Part shown: positions 1 to 5,573 of the stretch, piece by piece
Position numbering within the stretch: position 1 is the stretch's first letter
Layout of the letters: every line of letters starts with the position of its first letter
Source of the DNA: Chitinophagales bacterium
Lineage (GTDB): Bacteria; Bacteroidota; Bacteroidia; Chitinophagales; Chitinophagaceae
Direction of reading: 5' to 3'
Assembly (NCBI GenBank): GCA_015654495.1
Contig: JAATGW010000098.1
Location: 1-7,533, forward strand
DNA length: 7,533 nt
Notes under the pieces: model-generated
Seen by the model: only the letters and a program-made list of their open reading frames with translations
Databases searched by the model: none
What the model was told of the DNA's origin: nothing
Program-made: the position numbers and the translations under genes

Positions 1-1
1 A

Positions 2-886
2 AAGAAAGAGGCCGAACTTGAATTGGATATTCAGCGCAAACTGAGGACTGAAAGGGAGAAGCTTTCAGAGGAACTTCGTAAACTGGAGGAGGACAAATCC
101 CAGGAAAAAGAAACCAGGTACCAGCTTCGTGAAAAAGAATATGAAAAACAACTGGAAGACCAGCGGAAACTGATTGACGAAATGAAGCGAAAGGCGGAAC
201 AGGGATCTATGCAGTTGCAGGGCGAGGTACAGGAATTGGTACTTGAAGAAATGCTGAAAGCAGCTTTTCCATTTGATGAAGTGCAGGAAGTGGGAAAAGG
301 CGTGAGGGGAGCAGATTGTATCCTGCTGGTAAGAAATAATTTCGGCGTTGAGTGTGGCCGTATCATTTTCGAAAGCAAACGCACAAAGGATTTCTCAAAA
401 GACTGGATTGAAAAACTCAAAGCCGATATGCGAAGCCAGGGTGCTGATGTGGCCGTTCTGGTAACCGGAACAATGCCAAAAGACATGACACGGTTTGGTG
501 AAAAAGACGGAGTCTGGATCTGCAGTTTTGAGGAGGTGCGCGCGCTTGTTCATGTACTCAGAGACGGTATACTCCGGATTGCTACCGTTGCCCGGGCGCA
601 GGAAAATAAAGGTGAAAAGATGGTTCTCCTGTATAACTACCTCACGAGTAAGGAATTCGGCGAGCAATGGAAAGCGATATATGAAGTTTTCCAGCAAATC
701 CGCAGTTCTATTCAGCGGGAAAGGGATGCAATGGAAAGAATCTGGAAAGCCAGGGAGAAACAACTTGAAAAGGCTTTGTTAAATACTCAATTTATCCGTG
801 GTTCCATCGAAGGAATTGCTGGTCAGGACAGTATAAATCTCGAACTTCCATGGGATACCGAACCAGATACTTTACCGGCGGGTTAG
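2..886 (+). CDS. DUF2130 domain protein, 5' end outside the window
   Basis: The frame is open to the left edge with no convincing start (a TTG at 23 lies inside a continuous coiled coil), so this is the C-terminal 294 codons of a longer protein; DUF2130 proteins are usually over 400 residues. Counting from the TTG, residues 1-66 are a charged Lys/Glu/Arg heptad-rich coiled coil. A globular part at about 67-180 follows, with GAD (D98) and then FESKR (E117, K119), the spacing of a PD-(D/E)xK nuclease-like core. The tail (about 196-268) has KGEKMVLLYNYLT, a second helical region with MERIWKAREKQ, and a terminal GIAG, all of which I recognise as DUF2130 hallmarks. The family has no firmly established function; nuclease activity is inferred only from the motif. 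The next gene follows 36 bp later on the same strand, so co-transcription is possible. Confidence 0.85.
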   Translation, partial: KKEAELELDIQRKLRTEREKLSEELRKLEEDKSQEKETRYQLREKEYEKQLEDQRKLIDEMKRKAEQGSMQLQGEVQELVLEEMLKAAFPFDEVQEVGKGVRGADCILLVRNNFGVECGRIIFESKRTKDFSKDWIEKLKADMRSQGADVAVLVTGTMPKDMTRFGEKDGVWICSFEEVRALVHVLRDGILRIATVARAQENKGEKMVLLYNYLTSKEFGEQWKAIYEVFQQIRSSIQRERDAMERIWKAREKQLEKALLNTQFIRGSIEGIAGQDSINLELPWDTEPDTLPAG

Positions 887-922
887 AACGTTATACCGCA
901 AGGCTGCATCCTGCTTACCCTG

Positions 923-1789
923 ATGGAAATAACCTGGCTGATCATATTACTCGGAGTGGTCATAATCATGATCATACGCGGAAAAACCCGCAAAAAATCC
1001 TCCTATGCTGAAGAAAATGCCGGAGAACTCCATTTTAATAAGGAAGCAGGCGAAAATATCCACCTCAGCAGTCCGCTTGTATACTACGGTGAAAACCTGG
1101 ATTTTACTGATGATGTCATCAGGAAAGTGCTCATAAAATACTTCCCTTATTTTAACCGGCTCCTCCCACCCGATCAGGATAAATTTTTATCAAGGCTGCG
1201 GAAATTCATCAAAACAAAAATTTTCATCATTCATGATGTAAAAGGATATCGCGAAATGCCGATCCTGATCAGTGCATCATCGATTCAACTCACATTCGGC
1301 CTGGACAAATACCTGATGGCGCATTTCAATATTATTCAGATTTATCCGCAGGAATTTATCGCCCTGGAGCCTATGCGTATTCTGATCGGAAATGTAAGCG
1401 GTAATACAATTAATATCGCATGGAAACAATTTCTGGAAGGATATAAAAACCGTTTCGACAGCAGTAATGTTGGACTGCATGAAATGGCACATGCATTGTA
1501 CTACCAGAATTTTGAAACAGATGAATACATAGATAAGAATTTCAAAAACTGCTTCCAGGTTGTTACAGCATTAGGCGACAGAATTTATTCCAAAGAAAAG
1601 GAAAGGAGTATAGGTCTGTACTCTGACTATGCTATGAAGAATTTCCAGGAATTCTGGGCTGAAAGTATTGAACTTTTCTTCGAGAATCCGCAACGGCTTA
1701 ACTCACATTATCCTGAGCTGTATAATATCCTCTGCGACCTGTTATGCCAGGACCCATTGCGCTATCCCTATCATAATTATTCCGTATAG
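923..1789 (+). CDS. MtfA-like zinc-dependent peptidase (M90 family)
   Basis: This 288-residue protein fits the M90 (MtfA, Mlc titration factor A) metallopeptidases, whose E. coli member has 265 residues. The zinc-binding HEMAH motif is at 186-190, and EFWAESIELFF (243-253) matches the downstream family motif that supplies the third, glutamate ligand (E243 or E250). Residues 4-18 form a hydrophobic segment followed by RGKTRKK, predicting an N-terminal membrane anchor with the catalytic domain in the cytoplasm; E. coli MtfA is soluble. E. coli MtfA binds the glucose repressor Mlc and cleaves peptides. No Mlc partner is visible here, so the substrate is unknown. The ATG at 923 is chosen because it starts just before the anchor segment; no clear ribosome binding site is seen. 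The 3' end overlaps the convergent phosphopantetheinyl transferase gene by 13 bp. Confidence 0.88.
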   Translation: MEITWLIILLGVVIIMIIRGKTRKKSSYAEENAGELHFNKEAGENIHLSSPLVYYGENLDFTDDVIRKVLIKYFPYFNRLLPPDQDKFLSRLRKFIKTKIFIIHDVKGYREMPILISASSIQLTFGLDKYLMAHFNIIQIYPQEFIALEPMRILIGNVSGNTINIAWKQFLEGYKNRFDSSNVGLHEMAHALYYQNFETDEYIDKNFKNCFQVVTALGDRIYSKEKERSIGLYSDYAMKNFQEFWAESIELFFENPQRLNSHYPELYNILCDLLCQDPLRYPYHNYSV

Positions 1790-2439
1790 TTATGTACAAG
1801 AAATGACATACTGAGATTGTTGAAAATCCGGTAGTCGACGTTCAGGAACACCTGATTTTTTTTGCTGAACCTGCACTGAATAGTACCCGGATTTAAACTG
1901 TCGATTCCGGTGAAAATAATCTGTTCGCTGAAGTCGATTCCACCATCACCATACCATTTAAAAACTGATTCTTTCGCACTCCAGAATAAAGTTAGCAGCA
2001 ACCACTGATCAAAGTTGAAAGGATGATCAGGAGACAGCAAATCAATCGTATTATCTATTAAAATCTTTTCAGAAGGATTCAGAAATTTATCGCGGATACG
2101 ATCCATTTTGGGAGTGGAATTCTCCACATCAATTCCAACCCGATGTGTGCTGCTTACGATGGCCGCAGCAAAATCACCACAATGTGAAATAGAAAAATGA
2201 TAGGCTTCATTCTGCAAAAATGGTTTTCTGGTATCGGCTATGCGGATCAGATCATATGGAAAATCAGGAAAGAGCTGACGCAACAGAAAGCGGCCGGCAA
2301 GATGTTGCAAACGCTTATGCGGATGCGTGATTTCCCGTTGAAGAGGAACCGCGGAAAGAAAGAACGCTTCAGATTCTTTTATGTTCCAGATACCAAGTTT
2401 TGTAGTTTCGTTAATATCTTGTTGATAAAACAGAGGCAT
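1777..2439 (-). CDS. 4'-phosphopantetheinyl transferase (Sfp superfamily)
   Basis: This enzyme moves the 4'-phosphopantetheine arm of CoA onto a conserved serine of acyl or peptidyl carrier proteins, turning apo into holo form. The 220-residue length fits the Sfp/AcpT group rather than the short AcpS group. Visible motifs are GRFLLRQL (49-56), FSISH (82-86), VGIDVE (101-106, with Mg-binding D104 and E106) and FWSAKESVFK (152-161, with E157 and K161), in the usual order. No polyketide or peptide synthetase is in the window, so the target could be the fatty-acid ACP or a secondary-metabolite carrier. The ATG at 2439 lies directly after a small GC-rich hairpin and a T run on its own strand. The gene is divergent from dcd (64 bp between starts) and its end overlaps the convergent M90 peptidase gene. 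Confidence 0.93.
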   Translation of the reverse strand: MPLFYQQDINETTKLGIWNIKESEAFFLSAVPLQREITHPHKRLQHLAGRFLLRQLFPDFPYDLIRIADTRKPFLQNEAYHFSISHCGDFAAAIVSSTHRVGIDVENSTPKMDRIRDKFLNPSEKILIDNTIDLLSPDHPFNFDQWLLLTLFWSAKESVFKWYGDGGIDFSEQIIFTGIDSLNPGTIQCRFSKKNQVFLNVDYRIFNNLSMSFLVHNYTE

Positions 2440-2446
2440 ATAAAAA

Positions 2447-2468
2447 GGGCCGATGCCCGAATTTCGGG
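2447..2468 (-). promoter_or_regulatory. Overlapping hairpins in the leader of the phosphopantetheinyl transferase gene
   Basis: Two inverted repeats share bases. CCCGAA (2456-2461) pairs with TTCGGG (2463-2468), and GGGC (2447-2450) pairs with GCCC (2455-2458). Read on the minus strand, the second is a short GC stem followed by five T and then the ATG at 2439, which resembles a terminator or start-occluding structure; the first stem would exclude it. The 4-bp stem is short, so this may be a chance palindrome in the divergent promoter region, or an operator. Confidence 0.3.
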
Positions 2469-2503
2469 GTTTGATTTAAAGGAATTGATAACAGAAGCAA
2501 AGT

Positions 2504-3040
2504 ATGATTTTATCTGACAAACGAATATTGGAAGAGATTGAAAAAGCAACTATAAAAATTGTACCCTACGATCGCGAATGTTTAGGAAGTAATTCCTATG
2601 ATGTACATCTCGGCCGCACATTGGCAACTTACAGGGAACATATACTGGATGCAAAAAAACACAATGAAATCGAATATTTCGATATTCCTGATGATGGTTT
2701 TGTTTTATATCCGCATATCTTCTACCTCGGCGTAACACAGGAATATACGGAAACACATGCGCATGTACCATTTCTGGAAGGCAAATCATCTACCGGTCGC
2801 CTGGGGATTGATATCCATGCCACCGCGGGTAAAGGTGATGTGGGTTTCTGCGGAAACTGGACCCTCGAGATCTCCGTAAAACAACCGGTAAAAGTATATT
2901 ACGGCATGCCGATCGGTCAACTGATTTATTTCCCTGTCGAAGGCGAAATTGAAGTGAAGTACAATGAGAAAAAGAGCGCGAAATACGCAGGACAGATTAG
3001 CAAGCCGGTGGAGAGTATGATGTGGAAGAATGTGTTCTAA
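2504..3040 (+). CDS. dcd: dCTP deaminase
   Basis: This enzyme deaminates dCTP to dUTP, feeding dTMP synthesis; some relatives also hydrolyse the dUTP to dUMP. At 178 residues it is near normal length (193 in E. coli). The signature NSYDVHLG is at 30-37. The nucleotide-binding segment EGKSSTGRLG at 92-101 has Lys94 where the family usually has Arg. TAGKGDVGFCGNWTLE (107-122) ends in the expected catalytic Glu122. GMPIGQL at 134-140 and KYAGQ at 160-164 match the family's C-terminal part. GRLG and TAG resemble the bifunctional dCTP deaminase/dUTPase group more than the E. coli ARLG and TAH forms. The ATG at 2504 gives the normal N-terminus MILSDKRIL. The last 43 bp of the gene are partly duplicated about 330 bp downstream. 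Confidence 0.95.
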   Translation: MILSDKRILEEIEKATIKIVPYDRECLGSNSYDVHLGRTLATYREHILDAKKHNEIEYFDIPDDGFVLYPHIFYLGVTQEYTETHAHVPFLEGKSSTGRLGIDIHATAGKGDVGFCGNWTLEISVKQPVKVYYGMPIGQLIYFPVEGEIEVKYNEKKSAKYAGQISKPVESMMWKNVF

Positions 3041-3331
3041 GTTGAATGTTTAACGTTATACGTTCTACGTTATACGTTTTAGGCTATAAGTTCAAGGTGA
3101 TGAAATGTTTCTGCCACACTGGTTGTCAGGTTATTAGGTTTTCAGGTTTTTAAGTGTTCAATTTTTATAAAACTTAAATTTTCTATGAAATTACTTAATC
3201 ACTTAAGAAAATAACAACCTGATAACCGGAAAGGAAATATACAACAGCATGAATGCTTGAACCTAAAGACGTCGAACGTAGAACGTATAACGTAGAACAT
3301 AGTACTTATCCCAAACTCCCTGTTTTCGAAC
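2998..3331. repeat. Tandem copy 1 of the dcd-DUF3810 intergenic element
   Basis: The copy begins in the last codons of dcd, runs through a long nested palindrome and ends near 3331 with a sequence resembling the end of the DUF3810 gene. It aligns with the copy starting at 3332. TTCAAGGTGA at 3091 recurs at 3411, and GGTTGTCAGG at 3121 recurs as GGTTATCAGG at 3441 (offset 320). AACCTGATAACC at 3216 recurs at 3512 (offset 296), and GAACGTAGAAC at 3274 recurs at 3554 (offset 280). The falling offset shows the second copy has lost about 40 bp in its interior. No open frame of note lies in this stretch. Confidence 0.85.
3053..3308. repeat. Nested palindrome 1 made of 7-mer and 8-mer words
   Basis: The left outer arm is four adjacent 7-mers, ACGTTAT, ACGTTCT, ACGTTAT and ACGTTTT (3053-3080). 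The right outer arm is GAACGTA twice, TAACGTA, GAACATA and GTACTTA (3274-3308). The arms share a perfect 17-nt inverted repeat (3062-3078 with 3282-3298). The left inner arm is four 8-mers, GGTTGTCA, GGTTATTA, GGTTTTCA and GGTTTTTA (3121-3152). The right inner side reads ACTTAATC, ACTTAAGA, AAATAACA, ACCTGATA (3193-3224), the complementary words. An AT-rich centre separates the halves. It could form a very long imperfect hairpin in RNA or a cruciform in DNA. Confidence 0.88.
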
Positions 3332-3361
3332 TAGCAAGCCAGTGGAAGAATTAGTTCTAAG
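3332..3361 (+). pseudogene. Duplicated fragment of the dcd 3' end
   Basis: This is a non-coding remnant of dcd codons including the SKPVE and stop region (2998-3041). Compared with the true gene it lacks 14 nt lying between two GTGGA words (3008-3012 and 3022-3026), the signature of slippage between short direct repeats; three further bases differ. It marks the boundary of the tandem duplication and is too short to be functional. Confidence 0.75.
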
Positions 3362-3378
3362 CTATACATATACGTGTT

Positions 3379-3588
3379 AAGTTATACGTTATACGTTTTA
3401 AGTTATACGTTTCAAGGTGATAAGGTAGCTATGTTAAACTGGTTATCAGGTTGTCAGGTTTTCAATTTGGGTAAAACTGAAGTTTTCTTTGCAAAAACTT
3501 AAACACTTAATAACCTGATAACCTGTACGAAAATATATCTCTGTGGGTTTTGAGAACGTAGAACATACAACTTAGAACAAAGAACCTA
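3379..3588. repeat. Nested palindrome 2 made of 7-mer and 8-mer words
   Basis: The left outer arm is five 7-mers, AAGTTAT, ACGTTAT, ACGTTTT, AAGTTAT and ACGTTTC (3379-3413). The right arm is GAACGTA, GAACATA, CAACTTA, GAACAAA and GAACCTA (3554-3588). The best outer pairing is 3378-3397 with 3555-3574, 17 of 20 bases complementary. Inner 8-mers GGTTATCA, GGTTGTCA, GGTTTTCA (3441-3464) face ACTTAAAC, ACTTAATA, ACCTGATA, ACCTGTAC (3497-3528). GGTTATCAGGTT at 3441-3452 is a perfect 12-nt inverted repeat of 3512-3523. A 10-bp repeat CTAACCCAAC follows twice up to the DUF3810 stop. Confidence 0.87.
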
Positions 3589-3595
3589 ACCCAAC

Positions 3596-4684
3596 CTAAC
3601 CCAACCTCCCCATTTTCCCATAGTACGCAAGCAACCACATAACCACCCTGCCATAACTCCTCTCCCCTGATGGTTGCTGATTCAACTTCAGGTACCTGTC
3701 ATAAAATGCAGAAACTGCGCGGTCAACAGGGCTTTCATATTTTATCCGGAATGCCCTTAGTTCCGCCAGATCAGCTTTGGCTTCGGGAGATAAGGCTCTC
3801 ATATTTGCTCTTGCAGCAGCTGAATCTGCCAGAAACAATTCATTATTTGCGTAGAGAAACATCTCAAAAAAAGCCGAGTACCTGAACATAGAATCACGGG
3901 AATTAGTCGCTGCAAGAAAGCCTACAAAATTTGCTTCATTTTCTTTTGCATATCCAAGCTGGTGTGCAATTTCATGGCAGGTAACGAAAGGCAATACCGC
4001 TTTTGGCACCATGTCATTAATCTGCGCTTCGCCCGTAAAAGGGTTGTAATAGCCGGAGTATCCGATATAATTTCCGACTACACCGAAGAGAGAAGCTTTA
4101 ACCGATGAAGGTTTGTAATCCAAAAAAGCATATGCCTGAGCCAGATTATCGTAGCAGGTAACTGCACCTTCAAAAAAATCGCGGTTTTTAACCTTTTTTT
4201 TCCAATTAGAATCCACGCTGTAAAAATTGGTGCTGTCAAATAATAACGCGGTCAGTTTCCGGAGTTTCTCAACCGGCTCATTTTGCACCTTTAGTCCGAG
4301 TTGCCGTGCAATACCGGGGCGGTTATAGTTCAGTCCCCAGAACACATTAAACACAAGATAAATCCATATCGCCAGTCTGAAATAGCGGAAAGCACCTGTT
4401 AGAAAGCCATAACGGTTATACTTCCGGGAAATCAGGGTCTGGACCAGCTTAAACAGTTTGAAAATCAACCATATAGCGATTAATATATAAATGAGATCTC
4501 CAACACTGAAAGGTATCCGGCCGAGAATAAATCTGAAAATTCTACTGAGATGTTTGTACAGGCCATAGGTATAAGCAGATTCAATCCATAGCGGGTGTTC
4601 CGCGATTATTCTGATCAGCAATACAGCCAGCAACAACGCACCCGTATAAATAAGTTCAGAACTAAACGATCGGACCCTTTTCAT
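3596..4684 (-). CDS. DUF3810 family membrane metallopeptidase
   Basis: This 362-residue protein matches DUF3810. It has three hydrophobic segments at about 12-28, 62-82 and 103-119, with basic loops, then a large soluble domain. That domain holds CHEIAHQLGYAKENEANF (236-253), a zinc HExxH at 237-241 with E250 as likely third ligand in a gluzincin-like HExxHx(8)E spacing. SGYYNPFTGEAQIN (210-223) just before it is a conserved family patch. The substrate is unknown; a role in envelope protein processing is inference only. The start at 4684 gives a short basic N-terminus before the first membrane helix, as expected. The gene is divergent from the yceD-rpmF-plsX cluster and convergent to dcd. Its last codons, GRLG and stop, lie inside the end of the duplicated intergenic element, so its C-terminus may have been reshaped by it. 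Confidence 0.85.
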   Translation of the reverse strand: MKRVRSFSSELIYTGALLLAVLLIRIIAEHPLWIESAYTYGLYKHLSRIFRFILGRIPFSVGDLIYILIAIWLIFKLFKLVQTLISRKYNRYGFLTGAFRYFRLAIWIYLVFNVFWGLNYNRPGIARQLGLKVQNEPVEKLRKLTALLFDSTNFYSVDSNWKKKVKNRDFFEGAVTCYDNLAQAYAFLDYKPSSVKASLFGVVGNYIGYSGYYNPFTGEAQINDMVPKAVLPFVTCHEIAHQLGYAKENEANFVGFLAATNSRDSMFRYSAFFEMFLYANNELFLADSAAARANMRALSPEAKADLAELRAFRIKYESPVDRAVSAFYDRYLKLNQQPSGERSYGRVVMWLLAYYGKMGRLG

Positions 4685-4751
4685 CTTTGAAAATTACTAT
4701 CGAAACTCACAAAAGGCAAGCGAATCCCGAATGATCCAGGGTAATATAGTG

Positions 4752-4782
4752 TTTGTGATTTGAAGATATTGAATTACCTTTG
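4752..4782 (+). promoter_or_regulatory. Bacteroidota sigma-ABfr-type promoter of the yceD-rpmF-plsX cluster
   Basis: TTTG at 4752-4755, then exactly 19 nt, then TACCTTTG at 4775-4782 matches every fixed base of the TTTG-N19-TAnnTTTG consensus for the housekeeping sigma factor of this phylum. Transcription should start about 4786-4790, giving a leader of roughly 15-19 nt before the ATG at 4805. This excludes the in-frame TTG at 4760 as a start, since it lies inside the promoter. Confidence 0.85.
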
Positions 4783-4804
4783 CCAGCCTTTAAATTGCAT
4801 TGTT

Positions 4805-5347
4805 ATGGCTGGCCGCAGGGATTTTGAAATTGCTTTTGTAGGTCTGAAGCCCGGTGTGCATGAGTTTAACTATGTAATTGACGACAAGTTCTTTGCTTTT
4901 TTTCCGCCGCAGGAGTTCAGTAATTGCCATGCGAATGTAAAGCTCTTATTGGATAAAAAGCCAACGTTCATGCTGCTGAAGTTTGAAATCGGGGGTCGCT
5001 GCGATCTTGTTTGCGACCGCTGTGGAAATCCGCTGACTGTTCAGCTTTGGGATGATTTTGATCTGCTGATTAAAATGGCAGATAATCCCGATGAGCTGAA
5101 TGCACAGGATGAGGACCCGGATATTTATTATATCTCCAGAACGGAAAGTCATATCGACGTAGCCAACTGGATTTATGAATTTATCAATCTCAGCGTACCT
5201 GTTCATCGTATGTGCGATGATAAGGATATAAGCGAAACGCGTTGCAATGTGGAAGTATTGAAGATGTTGAAGGGCATGAACGAAGAATCTGAGCAGGAAC
5301 AAAAAAATCCGATCTGGAAAGGATTGGACAAATTCAGGAATATTTAA
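4805..5347 (+). CDS. yceD: YceD/DUF177 family rRNA accumulation protein
   Basis: DUF177 (YceD) proteins are associated with accumulation of 23S rRNA and assembly of the large subunit, and are commonly encoded just ahead of L32, as here. From the ATG at 4805 the protein has 180 residues and begins MAGRRDFEIAFVGLKPG, the normal family N-terminus. The frame is open further upstream to a TTG at 4760, but that lies inside the promoter. A cysteine cluster (C66, C70, C73) in CDLVCDRCGNPL, together with C137 in VPVHRMCDD, probably binds zinc. The C-terminus ends in NPIWKGLDKFRNI, a typical ending for Bacteroidota members, where a conserved NPxWxxL pattern closes the protein. The rpmF start follows 10 bp after the stop, so the two are surely co-transcribed. 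Confidence 0.9.
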   Translation: MAGRRDFEIAFVGLKPGVHEFNYVIDDKFFAFFPPQEFSNCHANVKLLLDKKPTFMLLKFEIGGRCDLVCDRCGNPLTVQLWDDFDLLIKMADNPDELNAQDEDPDIYYISRTESHIDVANWIYEFINLSVPVHRMCDDKDISETRCNVEVLKMLKGMNEESEQEQKNPIWKGLDKFRNI

Positions 5348-5357
5348 ATTGTAAGAT

Positions 5358-5549
5358 ATGCCAAATCCCAAACGGAGGCACTCCCAGCAACGAAGTGCAA
5401 AAAGAAGAACTCATTATAAAATTGAACCGGTTACTTTGAGCAAGGACAGTGCGACTGGCGAAATGCATGTACGTCATCGCGCACACGAAAGCGAAGGTAA
5501 ACTGTACTACAAAGGAAAAGTAGTGGCTGAAAAGTCGCCTATTTCCTAG
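5358..5549 (+). CDS. rpmF: 50S ribosomal protein L32
   Basis: This is a 63-residue bL32 of the large ribosomal subunit. The N-terminus MPNPKRRHSQQRSAKRRTHYK is the conserved basic rRNA-binding segment. The second half, with TGEMHVRHRAHESEGKLYYKG, is the Bacteroidota version of the C-terminal fold. It contains no cysteine at all, so it is the zinc-independent (C-minus) form and lacks the two CxxC pairs of zinc-ribbon L32. Start and length fit the family. It lies 10 bp after yceD and 103 bp before plsX. Confidence 0.97.
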   Translation: MPNPKRRHSQQRSAKRRTHYKIEPVTLSKDSATGEMHVRHRAHESEGKLYYKGKVVAEKSPIS

Positions 5550-5573
5550 TTCTTCTGTTAACAATAAGATATT

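Larger units (their letters stand above)
3332..3620. repeat. Tandem copy 2 of the dcd-DUF3810 intergenic element
   Basis: The copy opens with TAGCAAGCCAGTGGA and AGAATTAGTTCTAAG (3332-3361), which match the dcd 3' end at 27 of 30 positions once a 14-nt gap is allowed. It continues through the second palindrome and runs into the last codons and stop of the DUF3810 gene. The 3' tail CCCAACCTCCCCATTTTCCC (3600-3619) resembles CCCAAACTCCCTGTTTTCG near 3310 in copy 1. The two copies are clearly diverged, so the duplication is not recent. Confidence 0.82.

Noticed and set aside
31..486. Long minus-strand open frame opposite the DUF2130 gene
   Set aside because: It is serine- and arginine-rich because it is the complement of a Lys/Glu-rich coiled coil; the DUF2130 match on the plus strand is far stronger.
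887..897. AACGTTATACC after the DUF2130 stop as another copy of the intergenic 7-mer
   Set aside because: It is a single unit with no neighbouring units or mirror arm, so chance is sufficient.
3041..3595. A CRISPR array, suggested by repeated short words
   Set aside because: The units are 7 or 8 bp and contiguous, there are no spacers of constant length or unique sequence, no direct repeats of 24-40 bp and no cas genes.
2998..3620. An insertion sequence or transposon remnant
   Set aside because: There is no transposase frame, no flanking target-site duplication that I can identify, and the inverted arms are nested and periodic rather than single terminal repeats.
3670..3885. Plus-strand open frame inside the DUF3810 gene
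   Set aside because: It is antisense to a well-supported coding region with zinc motif and membrane helices, and its translation resembles no family I know.
4685..4700. Promoter for the DUF3810 gene (TAATTTTC as complement of 4689-4696)
   Set aside because: The box is 7 of 8 but lies only 4 nt from the start, and the upstream TTTG box is present only as CTTG at a 20-nt spacing; too weak to annotate.
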